64,000 nt of DNA from an uncultured Paracoccaceae bacterium (GTDB taxonomy: Bacteria; Pseudomonadota; Alphaproteobacteria; Rhodobacterales; Rhodobacteraceae), in assembly GCA_947497985.1 (NCBI GenBank), contig CANMIX010000009.1, positions 124,001 through 188,000 of the forward strand. The letters run 5' to 3'. Shown in pieces: positions 8,710-17,732 of this stretch. Position 1 is the stretch's first letter. Each line of letters begins with the position of its first letter. Below the pieces are notes generated by a model. It ran no database searches. It saw nothing but the letters and a program-made list of their open reading frames with translations, and was not told the DNA's origin. A program made the translations under genes and the position numbers.

Positions 8710-9700
8710 TTTCAGCCTCCAGTTTCGGGGTCACGTCGGGGGAAAGGGTTTGGGCGGTCTCGGCCACGTCCTCGATCCGATGCACGGGCCGCGCAGGCCG
8801 CGCGTCATGGACCAGATGGAGCAATTCAGGGCGCGCATAATGGCCGACGCTGTCCATCATCCGCTTGCGTTTGGTCACCAGTCGCATGTCAAGATCGGCG
8901 ATCAGGATGCCCTCGCCCTCGGTCAGGGGCGGCACCACATGGCGACCTTCGGGGGAGATAATGCAGGTCATACAGCCATCGCGCAGACCCTTTTGCAGCT
9001 TGGGGTCATCATGGATGCTGGCGATCTGATCCTCGGTCAGCCAGCCGGTGGCATTGACCACGAAACAGGCGGACTCCAGCGCGTGGTGGCGCATGGTCAC
9101 TTCGATCTGCTCACCAAAGATTGGTCCAACCAGACTGCCGGGGAATTGTGCCGCGTGAATTTCTTCGTGCTGGGTCATCAGCGCATAGCGCGCGAGCGGG
9201 TTGTAATGCTCCCAACAGGCCAGCGCGCCCATGCGCCCCACTTTGGTGTCGACAACTTTGAGGCCCGAACCATCGCCCTGCCCCCAGATCATCCGCTCAT
9301 GATAGGTGGGTGTGATCTTGCGCCGTTTCAGCGCCAACGTGCCATCCGCGTCGTAAATCAGCTGCGTATTAAAGAGCGAGCCGTGATCGCGCTCATTGAT
9401 CCCCAGCACAATCACCACGCCGTGGGTCTTGGCCGCCTTGGCCACGGCTTCGCTTTCAGGCGACGGCACCACCATCGCCTCTTCATACAGGCGCAGATGT
9501 TCGGCCCCCTGCTGCATCGGTGGCAGCACGAATGAGAAATAGGGATACCAGGGCACAAAGGTCTCAGGAAAGACAATGAGATCCGCGCCTTTTCCGGCGG
9601 CCTCAGCAATGGCGTTCAACACGCGGGTCAATGTGCCTTCGCGGCTGGTAAGGTCAGGCGCAATCTGAACAGCGGCGGCGCGGACGGTTTGGTTGGACAT
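8702..9700 (-). CDS. Nit6803-type nitrilase of the Nit1C cluster
   Basis: A 332-residue carbon-nitrogen hydrolase. The catalytic triad is visible: Glu46 (FPETF), Lys128 ([12 protein letters not shown]) and Cys162 ([10 protein letters not shown]). Family members convert nitriles to carboxylates plus ammonia. The cyanobacterial homologue is well characterised on aromatic and aliphatic nitriles, and in Pseudomonas the homologous cluster is tied to cyanide assimilation. It is the second gene of the operon, 125 bases after the MSMEG_0572-like gene, and that gap holds two strong hairpins. Natural substrate here is inferred to be a nitrile or cyanide-derived compound. Confidence 0.92.
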   Translation of the reverse strand: MSNQTVRAAAVQIAPDLTSREGTLTRVLNAIAEAAGKGADLIVFPETFVPWYPYFSFVLPPMQQGAEHLRLYEEAMVVPSPESEAVAKAAKTHGVVIVLGINERDHGSLFNTQLIYDADGTLALKRRKITPTYHERMIWGQGDGSGLKVVDTKVGRMGALACWEHYNPLARYALMTQHEEIHAAQFPGSLVGPIFGEQIEVTMRHHALESACFVVNATGWLTEDQIASIHDDPKLQKGLRDGCMTCIISPEGRHVVPPLTEGEGILIADLDMRLVTKRKRMMDSVGHYARPELLHLVHDARPARPVHRIEDVAETAQTLSPDVTPKLEAENV

Positions 9701-9746
9701 GGGATGATCCTGCTGGGACTAATCAAATGGCAATCAGGGAAAAGCT

Positions 9747-9768
9747 GGGGCAACGTCACTGTTGCCCC
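9747..9768 (-). terminator. Hairpin between the first and second nit genes (proximal to nitrilase)
   Basis: A perfect 8-bp inverted repeat (GGGGCAAC / GTTGCCCC) around a 6-base loop. On the minus strand it is followed by AGCTTTTCCC, a weak T tract. It could act as a partial terminator or as an mRNA-stabilising stem that sets unequal expression of the first gene and the rest of the operon. Confidence 0.5.
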
Positions 9769-9787
9769 GTTGTTTGGCGCAGAGGAC

Positions 9788-9811
9788 GCGGGAGACGCCG
9801 TTGCCTCCCGC
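9788..9811 (-). terminator. Second hairpin between the first and second nit genes
   Basis: A perfect 7-bp inverted repeat (GCGGGAG / CTCCCGC) with a 10-base loop, 15 bases after the stop of the MSMEG_0572-like gene on the minus strand. There is no T run, so an RNA-protecting stem-loop is more likely than a full terminator. Confidence 0.4.
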
Positions 9812-9825
9812 TCCCTTTGCGCAAA

Positions 9826-10308
9826 TCAGACTGTCCAAGTGTCCAGAATGAAGGCGTTGTCCTTGCGGTGCAGCAACACGATGTCCAACACATCCTGCGG
9901 TGCAATCGGGGTAATGCCCGGCAACAGCGATGGCTCACCATGCCCCATCAGCATTTGCAGCGCGAAACGGCAGGCATAGACTTTGCCGCCTTCCTTCATG
10001 AACTTCATCAGGTTTGCGGAATAGTTCTGCGCGCCGGGGAAAGCTTCGTCGCCCAGCGTCGGGAAACCACGCTGCACGCCCAGTGATACGCCCGGACCAT
10101 AAAGCAGAACCGAGGTTTCAAACCCTTTGCGCTGCAGGCGGATCGCTTGCAGGATATTCACCAGACCGATGGAACCCTCAAACGCCACGGTGTGAAAAGT
10201 GACCAGCGCCTTCTCACCCGGATCGGCCTGAACGTCCTCAAAGACCTTCTCTTCATAGTTTACAAAATAGTCGCCATCCTTGTGGGCGGGTGTTGTGACT
10301 TCGGGCAT
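9826..10308 (-). CDS. MSMEG_0572/Sll0783-family nitrogen starvation response protein
   Basis: A 160-residue soluble protein, possibly DsrE-like in fold. It matches the first gene of Nit1C-type clusters (NitB position), induced by nitrogen starvation in cyanobacteria. AGGAGAGG lies 7 bases before the ATG, the best ribosome site in the operon. It is expected to be the most strongly expressed gene because hairpins follow it. Biochemical role is unknown; a DsrE-like fold would suggest a small-ligand or persulfide carrier, but no cysteine motif supports that here. Confidence 0.82.
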   Translation of the reverse strand: MPEVTTPAHKDGDYFVNYEEKVFEDVQADPGEKALVTFHTVAFEGSIGLVNILQAIRLQRKGFETSVLLYGPGVSLGVQRGFPTLGDEAFPGAQNYSANLMKFMKEGGKVYACRFALQMLMGHGEPSLLPGITPIAPQDVLDIVLLHRKDNAFILDTWTV

Positions 10309-10384
10309 CTGCGTCCTCTCCTGTGTTCGTCGCGTTGATGTCCTCTCTTTGCTGACCTCTGCCGCAGCGCCTGCCCATCACTAC

Positions 10385-10422
10385 ATACAATTATACAATC
10401 AATATAATTGTATTGATTGTAT
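10385..10422. promoter_or_regulatory. Palindromic ATACAATY operator array for the divergent MocR-type regulator
   Basis: Two direct half-sites, ATACAATT (10385-10392) and ATACAATC (10393-10400), are mirrored by AATTGTAT (10406-10413) and GATTGTAT (10415-10422). The arms ATACAATCAA and TTGATTGTAT (10413-10422) are a perfect 10-bp inverted repeat. The array lies about 80 bases before the nit operon start and about 160 before the regulator. Tandem AT-rich half-sites are typical of MocR/GntR regulators, so this is the likely binding region of the 10579 gene product. Confidence 0.75.
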
Positions 10423-10539
10423 GCTTTGCGTATATTCTGAGCGTCAACCTGGGCAAATCGATCAAAAAAGCACCCAAAAAGGGATGATATCGTGAAATAG
10501 ACGGAAAAATCCTTGCGTGAAATTGTCTGGAAATGATCC

Positions 10540-10547
10540 ATACAATC
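10540..10547 (+). promoter_or_regulatory. Additional ATACAATC half-site before the regulator gene
   Basis: A fifth copy of the half-site, in direct orientation, 31 bases before the regulator ATG. It is followed by a related CAATCAATTT stretch. Position fits autoregulation of the MocR-type gene. Confidence 0.5.
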
Positions 10548-10578
10548 ACAATCAATTTTCTCATGAGGCGCAGCAACC

Positions 10579-11955
10579 ATGCAAAACTGGCGCAGTCGAA
10601 TCGAACATTCTTCCAGCCCGCGCTATCTGGCGATCGCCGATTGCATCGCACAGGACATCAAAGACCGGGTGCTTTTGCCGGGTGATCGCCTGCCCCCACA
10701 GCGCAAATTGGCGGATCTGCTTGACGTGGATTTCACCACCGTTTCACGCGGATATTCCGAGGCGCTGAAGCGCAAGCTGGTGGAAACCCATGTGGGACGC
10801 GGCACATTTGTACTGGCGCAACAGGCTGTCACCAACATCAGCGATGACCGCCGCGCCAATGCCTTTGACCTGACGATGAACGCGCCGCCCGAACCCACCG
10901 ACCCTGAGCTGCTCGACCGCATGCGCGCCGGACTTTCGGCGGTCTCGGACGATCTGATCCATCTGTTGCGCTATCAATCGCCTGCCGGCAGTGAACAGGA
11001 CAAGGAGGCCGCTTCGATCTGGTTGTCGATGCGCGGCATGGTGCCCAGCCTGAACCGGATCATGGTCACCCCCGGTGCCCATGCCACCATGCTCGCGCTG
11101 CTGTCCGTTCTGGCCGAACGCGGTGATACCATTCTTTGTGAAAACGTGACCTACACAGGATTTCGCCGGATCGCCAAACAGCTGGGGTTGAAACTGGTGG
11201 GCGTCCCCTGGGACAAGGACGGCATCCAACCCGATGCGCTGGCCGATCTGATCAAGGAACACCAGCCCAAGGCGCTGTATCTGAACCCGACGCTGCACAA
11301 CCCCACCACCCATACGATCCCGCAGTCGCGCCGGTTAGAAATCGCCCGCCTGATCCAGCATGAAAACCTGCCTCTGATCGAAGATGACGCCTATGGGTTT
11401 ATCCCGCCGGATGCACCGCCCCCGCTGGCCACCAGTGCACCGGAACAGACCTGGCATATCGGCGGGCTGGCCAAATGCATCGGTGCCGGCCTTAGGCTGG
11501 CCTACACCGTGGCCCCGGATGCCCGATCTGCCTTTGCACTGGAAAACGCGTTGCGTGCGGTTGCTGTGATGGCCTCACCGCTGTCCATGGCGCTGACCAC
11601 ACGTTGGGTGCTGGATGGCACCGCCGACCAGATCCGCCGCTTTATCCGGTCAGAGACTGCCGCCCGCCAAGAGATCGCCGCAGGCATCCTGACCGAGACG
11701 CAATACACCGCACAAGACAACGCCTTTAACGTCTGGCTTGAACTGCCGCCCGGCGTCACCTGTGCAGCGCTGATGTCGCAGATGTCGAATTATGAGATCG
11801 GGATTGTCCCCGGCGACAATTTTGCCGTCGGCAGCGATCAATCCAATCTGGCCCGCGTGTGCCTGGGTGGCCGCATCAGCCGCGACCGGCTGACTGAAAC
11901 CCTCACCCATATGAACAACCAGCTGTGGCAATTGTCTGCCGCCCATGGCGGATGA
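10579..11955 (+). CDS. MocR-type transcriptional regulator (GntR HTH + aminotransferase-like domain)
   Basis: A 458-residue protein. Residues about 10-80 form a GntR winged helix (GDRLPPQRKLADLLDVDFTTVSRGY), and the rest is a fold-type I aminotransferase-like domain. The lysine expected to hold pyridoxal phosphate is present (Lys299 in GGLAKCIGAGLRLAY), so the domain may bind PLP as an effector-sensing cofactor. It is transcribed away from the nitrilase operon with the operator array in between, which makes it the probable regulator of the cluster. The effector is unknown; an amino compound forming an adduct with PLP is the usual family model. Confidence 0.9.
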   Translation: MQNWRSRIEHSSSPRYLAIADCIAQDIKDRVLLPGDRLPPQRKLADLLDVDFTTVSRGYSEALKRKLVETHVGRGTFVLAQQAVTNISDDRRANAFDLTMNAPPEPTDPELLDRMRAGLSAVSDDLIHLLRYQSPAGSEQDKEAASIWLSMRGMVPSLNRIMVTPGAHATMLALLSVLAERGDTILCENVTYTGFRRIAKQLGLKLVGVPWDKDGIQPDALADLIKEHQPKALYLNPTLHNPTTHTIPQSRRLEIARLIQHENLPLIEDDAYGFIPPDAPPPLATSAPEQTWHIGGLAKCIGAGLRLAYTVAPDARSAFALENALRAVAVMASPLSMALTTRWVLDGTADQIRRFIRSETAARQEIAAGILTETQYTAQDNAFNVWLELPPGVTCAALMSQMSNYEIGIVPGDNFAVGSDQSNLARVCLGGRISRDRLTETLTHMNNQLWQLSAAHGG

Positions 11956-12054
11956 CTTAGACGCTCACCGCCTCGTTACCGCCACGCCTTAGTTTGGCCG
12001 TCCCATCACAGTAGCTCCAAAGGTACGGGAAATCGCTCGATCGAGGAACGGACA

Positions 12055-12456
12055 ATGAAACATCCAGCTGCGCTTCTAACGGCAGTTTTTCTAGCGTGCG
12101 CTACTGTGACCTACGCCAAGGATACGCATACATATCAAAATGGTTTCACCGGATACGTATCGAAAACGAGCTTCCCGCCTGATGCAACCCTTGCCAAAGA
12201 TCGGTACATCAGCTTGACAATAAAAGTCGACCAAAAGCCCACTGTTTCAAAATCTCGTTTCCGCACGGCGTTCCGTGCAGCCTGCTTCAAACACCGTTAT
12301 GAATTGCGGAAAGCAGTCCGGAAAATTTCTGATCACAACGATTGGCGTGTAAAGATAACATTCGAGTGGTTAGTAGGTAGCACCAATGGCGTTACCGTTC
12401 AAAACGGCAAAAAACTCTCCCTTGACTTGCCGTATTGCAATTACATTGACGAATAG
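12055..12456 (+). CDS. Small exported protein of unknown function
   Basis: A 133-residue protein with a clear signal peptide (residues 1-21, ending TYA). The mature part is basic, contains two cysteines about 34 residues apart at the end and middle (AACFKH, PYCNYI) that could form a disulfide, and has no motif I recognise. GAGG lies 8 bases before the ATG. It stands alone between the MocR gene and the convergent MYG1-like gene. Likely periplasmic. Confidence 0.65.
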   Translation: MKHPAALLTAVFLACATVTYAKDTHTYQNGFTGYVSKTSFPPDATLAKDRYISLTIKVDQKPTVSKSRFRTAFRAACFKHRYELRKAVRKISDHNDWRVKITFEWLVGSTNGVTVQNGKKLSLDLPYCNYIDE

Positions 12457-12483
12457 TCGCCCCTGTCACCCTGGGTGAGTGCA

Positions 12484-13443
12484 TCACGGCCTAACCTCGA
12501 CTTCTGCCACTGCCAATTCGGCCATGCGCAGCGCGCCCTCGCGACTGTCGGCCACGGCGATGAAACGACCGTTGTGGCAGAACTTTGCGCCTTTTACGCC
12601 GGATGCCTCTTCTAATGCGGCATCGGTCAACCCGGCCCAGGCTTCGGGCAGATCGGCACGGTTTTCAAAGGTGTCGCTGCCCACGCGAATGGTGGTCAGC
12701 GTCCAGTCATCGCCACGTGGATGCACGACGAACCACAGGTGATCCGCGCCTGCTGCATCGACTGCGGAGCGGAACGGCATGCCCATCGGCAGCTCCAGCA
12801 CCCGACCGTCACCTGCAGCGGTGATCGCATCGGTCACCATCGCCTCGGCGCGGCGTTTTGCAGTTTTGCGGCGAATGGAGGCTTCAATCAGCCCACGCGC
12901 CATCGCCAGCGCGTTTTGAAACGCCAGATCATCGGCCCCTTCGGTGGTGTCGTCAAACACTGGCTTCAGGCTCTCGATCAGCGCGGGCAACGTCAGCCCT
13001 GCCAGCATCGGCCCGGCTTGGCCCGGGTTCATCACCCCATTGTCCATCAAATCGATCGGCAGCACAAAACCACGATCGAAGGAGGCAAAAATATCGTCCA
13101 GATGTTCCTCTGGCACCTCAAGCTGGCGCAGATAATCCATCCCGTAATGCGCCCAGATCAAACCAAAGGAGCTGTAGGGAGACGGGTCTTCTTCTGCGCC
13201 CTCTTCTTGCGCACGCAAAGGCACCGGCTTCTGATGGTGGTCAAAGATCTGACGCGCGGCGTCAAACTCACGACCCACGTCATAGATGATCCGATCCTCT
13301 GCCGGGGTGATCCATTGCGCATCACGGCTGCGCACCAATTTGGCGTCCGGAAACAGCCGGGTCAGGATGACAGAGGACAGGACCTCATCCGCGTGGAAAC
13401 CACCGGAATGGGTGACAAGAAAAGAGATCGACATGAGGCGCAC
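12484..13443 (-). CDS. MYG1-family (UPF0160) metal-dependent hydrolase
   Basis: A 319-residue protein with the N-terminal THSGGFHADEV motif, an internal YDVGREFDAARQIFDHHQ segment and later conserved blocks of the MYG1 family, which is related to DHH-type phosphoesterases. The eukaryotic member is a 3'-5' RNA exonuclease in nucleus and mitochondria; the bacterial role is unproven. ATG at 13434 (MSISF) is an alternative start. The gene is convergent with the small exported protein and stands alone. Confidence 0.85.
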   Translation of the reverse strand: MRLMSISFLVTHSGGFHADEVLSSVILTRLFPDAKLVRSRDAQWITPAEDRIIYDVGREFDAARQIFDHHQKPVPLRAQEEGAEEDPSPYSSFGLIWAHYGMDYLRQLEVPEEHLDDIFASFDRGFVLPIDLMDNGVMNPGQAGPMLAGLTLPALIESLKPVFDDTTEGADDLAFQNALAMARGLIEASIRRKTAKRRAEAMVTDAITAAGDGRVLELPMGMPFRSAVDAAGADHLWFVVHPRGDDWTLTTIRVGSDTFENRADLPEAWAGLTDAALEEASGVKGAKFCHNGRFIAVADSREGALRMAELAVAEVEVRP

Positions 13444-13569
13444 ACCTTTGGGCGGGAATTGGGGTCTGCGTGATCTATCAGGTTATCAAGGCCCGCGCGC
13501 GAGCCTTCCAGGATCACAGTTAAGGCCGCCTCTACCGTGCGGCACCGCGATGTTCAACGCCAGCCACCT

Positions 13570-14181
13570 TCAGCGGGACCTCGCGTGGTGACGCCGCAAC
13601 AAGGTGCGTCGATCCAGCAACACCTTGATCAAGGCAAGCACAACTGCTGCACAAAGCGTCCATTTGGTCAGCATCTCCATTGTTCCTTCGATCAACAGCG
13701 CATGCAGAACACTGCCCAGGATCACGATCCCGCCCAGACCCAGATGCACCAGCCGCCACAGACGCACCCGCCATTGCAACCGCTTGCGCAACAGCACCAG
13801 ACCGGCAGAGAGAAACAGCGCCCACATGGCGGAAACACCCCAGACCGAAAACGGGGTTGGCGATCGGTACAACAGCGCATCCACAACGTCCGGCGGGCTG
13901 GTCAGCCACAGGCCCGCAACATGCACCACGATGGACAGCACCAGAACGGAGCCGACCAATCGGTGAAATCGACGCCCAACTGCCAAGGACAGGCCCGGCA
14001 AGGCCCCGGTCATCAACAGCGGCTGCAACAACAACAGCGACATTGCCACAACCCCGGCAAAACCAGCGGCGATGTAGATCCCGTCGCGCCAGGCCAGCAG
14101 CGGGCTTTGCCCTGCCACAATGACCGGCAGGGCCATCAACGCCACAAGGCCGACCCAGGTCAGGAGTGATCGCACCGACAT
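13570..14181 (-). CDS. Ferric-reductase-like di-heme-b membrane protein
   Basis: A 203-residue protein with about six membrane helices. Two helices hold His pairs 14 residues apart (His73/His87 and His146/His160), the signature of a transmembrane two-heme domain as in ferric reductases, YedZ/MsrQ and NADPH oxidases. No flavin or NAD domain is attached, so it must pair with separate partners. It starts 7 bases after the stop of a Tat-exported intradiol-like gene, which suggests a two-gene operon. Its WRLVHLGLG motif is shared with the C-terminal domain of the flavoprotein at 1381-3405. Confidence 0.8.
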   Translation of the reverse strand: MSVRSLLTWVGLVALMALPVIVAGQSPLLAWRDGIYIAAGFAGVVAMSLLLLQPLLMTGALPGLSLAVGRRFHRLVGSVLVLSIVVHVAGLWLTSPPDVVDALLYRSPTPFSVWGVSAMWALFLSAGLVLLRKRLQWRVRLWRLVHLGLGGIVILGSVLHALLIEGTMEMLTKWTLCAAVVLALIKVLLDRRTLLRRHHARSR

Positions 14182-14188
14182 TTATGGC

Positions 14189-14686
14189 TTAGGCAGGCTG
14201 CAGAACGAAATCAGCGCTCAAAGAGGTGTCGGATGCACGGCTCATCACCGGGCGCAGGAACACCGTCTCAAACTCCGGGTCATCATAGGCCAAATGCCCG
14301 TGCGCCTGACCAAAGGCCGGCACGATCTGCGGCATCTCAAGGCGGTATGTCCCATCAGCCTGCGTCAGCGTGGCGCCGTGGCTTTGAATGTCGCGCTCAT
14401 GACCTTCGGTTGTGTGGGCCCAAACCTGAATGCGGATCCCCTCCAACGGGGCACCGTCACCTGCACGGAGCACGGTTCCGGTCATCCAGAACCCGCCGCC
14501 ACCAATTTTTTCGACAATCGGCGCACCAGGGCGATAGTTATTTGATCCCCCCCGCATGGAACGCGTCGGCGCTAAACCCTGTGCGCGCGCTGGCGATACA
14601 AGGCCAGACACACCAGTGACCAGCCCCGCACCCGCTGCGCTGCCTGTCACCAGAAACTTGCGGCGGTTTTGATGATTGAAATCCAT
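14189..14686 (-). CDS. Tat-exported intradiol dioxygenase-like protein with degenerate metal site
   Basis: A 165-residue protein. The N-terminus has a twin-arginine signal (NRRKFLVTG, then a hydrophobic stretch and ARA). The mature part resembles the beta-sandwich of intradiol ring-cleaving dioxygenases (GTVLRAGDGAPLEGIRIQVW, then TQADGTYRLEMP). The His-X-His pair is present (AHGHL), but I do not see the two tyrosine iron ligands, and a histidine sits where one would be expected. It may be catalytically altered or only structural. The ATG at 14686 has AAGGGA 6 bases upstream; longer starts are not supported. It is probably co-transcribed with the di-heme-b gene that follows. Confidence 0.7.
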   Translation of the reverse strand: MDFNHQNRRKFLVTGSAAGAGLVTGVSGLVSPARAQGLAPTRSMRGGSNNYRPGAPIVEKIGGGGFWMTGTVLRAGDGAPLEGIRIQVWAHTTEGHERDIQSHGATLTQADGTYRLEMPQIVPAFGQAHGHLAYDDPEFETVFLRPVMSRASDTSLSADFVLQPA

Positions 14687-14850
14687 ATCAGTTCCCTTCT
14701 CGCAATGGCGCAGATCGCCGTCCAACGACTCTGTCTTTGGCCATATCTTAGGGCACCGCGCGTCTGTTGCGAGGGGCTGGATGTGGTCCACACGGCTTCG
14801 TGACCTAAACTGGCACGACCTCGCCGATTGTCTGTCCAGTCCAGCACAAG

Positions 14851-14881
14851 AAAAAGCCCCACGCGGGCGAACCGATGGGGC
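14851..14881 (-). terminator. Intrinsic terminator of the complex I subunit gene
   Basis: On the minus strand a GCCCCA/TGGGGC stem with a 14-base loop is followed directly by TTTTTCTT. It lies 55 bases after the complex I subunit stop. Confidence 0.75.
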
Positions 14882-14935
14882 AATCATCTATCTGGGATAA
14901 TGGTGGCAGGACAGATGCCTGCCGTCTTTTTTGGA

Positions 14936-15247
14936 TCAGTGGGTCCAGACCGCGCGGCGGTTGGTTGCGAAATTGTCGCCATAGCCACCCGCGCGAATGT
15001 TCGCCTTGCGCGATTTGGGTTCAACCACCTGTGCGTCGATACCGTTGGCCGCCGCATAATCCAGCGCTGCTTCCTTGGTCGCGAACTTGAGGCGAACCTG
15101 CGCTTGGGTGTCATCCGAAGAGGTCCAGCCCATCAACGGGTCCACTTCCCGCGCGCTGCTTTGAGCGTATTCCAGAACCCATGTCCGGGTCTTGGCCATG
15201 CCCGAAGTCATGGCGTTTCTCGCTGGACGGTAAATACGCGCGCGCAT
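14936..15247 (-). CDS. ETC complex I subunit (NDUFS4/18-kDa-like)
   Basis: A 103-residue protein starting [10 protein letters not shown] and containing [20 protein letters not shown], the conserved block of the ETC complex I subunit family. It is the alphaproteobacterial equivalent of mitochondrial NDUFS4, an accessory subunit of NADH:ubiquinone oxidoreductase on the cytoplasmic/matrix side near the NADH module. ATG 15247 gives the usual family length; the longer frame to 15361 is not supported. The gene is divergent from uvrB and is followed by a good terminator. Confidence 0.9.
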   Translation of the reverse strand: MRARIYRPARNAMTSGMAKTRTWVLEYAQSSAREVDPLMGWTSSDDTQAQVRLKFATKEAALDYAAANGIDAQVVEPKSRKANIRAGGYGDNFATNRRAVWTH

Positions 15248-15475
15248 GGCTGTCTCCTTGGCCTTTAGAATTCGCTCCTGACTATATGCGACAAGCGCCC
15301 CCTTGGGTGCAAGATGCCTTTTGTCACGCATTGCACCGATTTCCTGTGGAATTCTTCGCAATCCCTCTGCGATCCGGTCTCAAATCCATGTCTGCGCTTG
15401 AAATCCCCCTTGCAGAAGAACAAAAACGGATCAAAATCGCCGCACTTGCCCCGCCCGGCCCCAAAGGAGTCGCTC

Positions 15476-17668
15476 ATGCCATATGCAAATTCCGACAGCT
15501 CGCAGCCAATGATGGTGGATCGTGCAGCGGAACGTCGCCCCAAGCTGGAAGGCGGCAAACGATTCGACATGCACACCACCTTTGCACCTGCAGGCGACCA
15601 ACCCACCGCCATCGCAGAGCTGAGCCAGGGTATTTTGGACGGCGAACGCAATCAGGTCCTGTTGGGGGCCACCGGCACCGGCAAGACGTTCACCATGGCA
15701 AAACTGATCGAAGAGACCCAGCGCCCGGCGATCATCCTCGCCCCGAACAAGACGCTGGCGGCGCAGCTATACGGCGAATTCAAAGGCTTCTTCCCGGAAA
15801 ACGCCGTCGAATATTTCGTCTCATTCTATGACTACTACCAGCCCGAAGCCTATGTGGCGCGTTCGGACACCTATATTGAGAAAGAAAGCCAGATCAACGA
15901 ACAGATCGACCGCATGCGCCACTCGGCCACGCGGGCGCTTTTGGAACGCGACGATGTGGTCATCATCGCCTCGGTCTCCTGTATCTACGGTATCGGCTCG
16001 GTTGAGACCTATTCCGCCATGACCCAGGATCTGAAGGTTGGCGAAGATTATGACCAACGGCAAGTCATGGCCGACCTCGTGGCGCAGCAATATAAACGCA
16101 ACGACCAAGCCTTTCAGCGCGGCTCCTTCCGGGTGCGTGGCGACAGTTTGGAAATCTTCCCGGCCCACTTGGAGGACCGCGCCTGGCGGTTGTCGTTCTT
16201 TGGTGAAGAGCTGGAAGGCATCACCGAATTCGATCCCCTCACCGGGGAACGCACTGGCACATTTGAACAAATCCGCGTCTATGCAAACTCGCACTATGTG
16301 ACGCCAAAACCGACGCTCAATCAGGCGGTGATCTCGATCAAGAAAGAACTGCGCGAACGGCTCGACCATCTGGTGAGCGAGGGCAAACTGTTGGAAGCCC
16401 AACGTCTGGAACAGCGCACCAATTTCGACATCGAGATGTTGGAGGCCACCGGCCATTGCAACGGGATCGAAAACTATTCCCGCTATCTGACCGGCCGCGC
16501 CCCCGGTGAGCCGCCCCCCACTCTGTTTGAATTCATCCCCGACAACGCCATTGTCTTTGCCGATGAAAGCCACGTCTCGGTGCCCCAAATTGGCGGCATG
16601 TACCGAGGCGACTATCGCCGCAAATTCACCCTCGCCGAACACGGCTTCCGCCTGCCGTCCTGCATGGACAACCGCCCCCTCAAGTTTGAGGAATGGGACG
16701 CCATGCGCTCACAGTCGGTCTTTGTCTCGGCGACCCCATCCGGGTGGGAGTTGGAACAAGCCGGCGGCGTCTTTGCCGAACAGGTGATCCGCCCCACCGG
16801 CCTGTTGGACCCGCAAATCGAAATCCGCCCCGTCGCCACCCAGGTGGATGATCTGTTGGATGAAATCCGCCAGGTCACTGAACGCGGCTTCCGTACGCTT
16901 GCCACCGTCCTGACCAAACGCATGGCCGAAGATCTGACCGAATACCTGCATGAACAGGGGATCAAGGTCCGCTATATGCACTCGGACATCGACACGCTGG
17001 AACGCATTGAAATCCTGCGGGATCTGCGGCTGGGTGCCTTTGACGTGCTGGTCGGGATCAACCTCCTGCGTGAAGGTCTGGACATCCCCGAATGTGGGCT
17101 GGTCGCCATTCTGGACGCCGACAAAGAAGGCTTCCTGCGCTCGGAAACCTCATTGGTGCAAACCATCGGCCGCGCAGCGCGGAACGCCGAAGGCCGCGTG
17201 ATCATGTATGCGGACAAGGTCACCGGCTCGATGGAACGCGCAATTGGCGAAACCGACCGCCGCCGCGAAAAGCAGATCGCCTATAACATCGAACACAATA
17301 TCACGCCTGAGACCGTGAAAAAGAACGTCGAGGATGTTCTGGCCGGCCTTTACAACGGCGACACCGACATGAACCGTGTCACAGCCACCATCGACAAACC
17401 CATGCATGGCGCCAATCTGGAAGCCCATCTGGCAGGTCTACGTGATGAGATGCGCAAAGCGGCCGAAAACCTCGAGTTTGAGGAAGCCGCCCGCCTGCGC
17501 GATGAGGTCAAACGCCTGGAGGCCGTCGACCTTGCCATCGCCGACGACCCGCTGGCCCGGCAATCCGCAATTGATGCGGCAGCTGAAAAAGCCGTGAAAT
17601 CACGCGGCCGGTCCAGCGCAGGACGAGCGGGACAACGCGGCGGCAATGTGAAGCGGCGGGGGCGGTAG
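15476..17668 (+). CDS. uvrB: Excinuclease ABC subunit B
   Basis: A 730-residue protein of nucleotide excision repair: it receives damaged DNA from UvrA, opens it and recruits UvrC. Visible features are Walker A (GATGTGKTF), the beta-hairpin region with [13 protein letters not shown], the DESH box ([18 protein letters not shown]), helicase motifs V/VI ([19 protein letters not shown]) and a C-terminal UVR coiled-coil motif ([17 protein letters not shown]). AAAGGAG precedes ATG 15476; the frame open from 15314 is not coding upstream of this. The C-terminus is rich in Arg and Gly. Confidence 0.98.
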   Translation: MPYANSDSSQPMMVDRAAERRPKLEGGKRFDMHTTFAPAGDQPTAIAELSQGILDGERNQVLLGATGTGKTFTMAKLIEETQRPAIILAPNKTLAAQLYGEFKGFFPENAVEYFVSFYDYYQPEAYVARSDTYIEKESQINEQIDRMRHSATRALLERDDVVIIASVSCIYGIGSVETYSAMTQDLKVGEDYDQRQVMADLVAQQYKRNDQAFQRGSFRVRGDSLEIFPAHLEDRAWRLSFFGEELEGITEFDPLTGERTGTFEQIRVYANSHYVTPKPTLNQAVISIKKELRERLDHLVSEGKLLEAQRLEQRTNFDIEMLEATGHCNGIENYSRYLTGRAPGEPPPTLFEFIPDNAIVFADESHVSVPQIGGMYRGDYRRKFTLAEHGFRLPSCMDNRPLKFEEWDAMRSQSVFVSATPSGWELEQAGGVFAEQVIRPTGLLDPQIEIRPVATQVDDLLDEIRQVTERGFRTLATVLTKRMAEDLTEYLHEQGIKVRYMHSDIDTLERIEILRDLRLGAFDVLVGINLLREGLDIPECGLVAILDADKEGFLRSETSLVQTIGRAARNAEGRVIMYADKVTGSMERAIGETDRRREKQIAYNIEHNITPETVKKNVEDVLAGLYNGDTDMNRVTATIDKPMHGANLEAHLAGLRDEMRKAAENLEFEEAARLRDEVKRLEAVDLAIADDPLARQSAIDAAAEKAVKSRGRSSAGRAGQRGGNVKRRGR

Positions 17669-17732
17669 ATTTTAAACATCACCTTTTTAACGATTCAGGT
17701 TTTAGGAGATCTTTCAACAAGGGATATTACCC

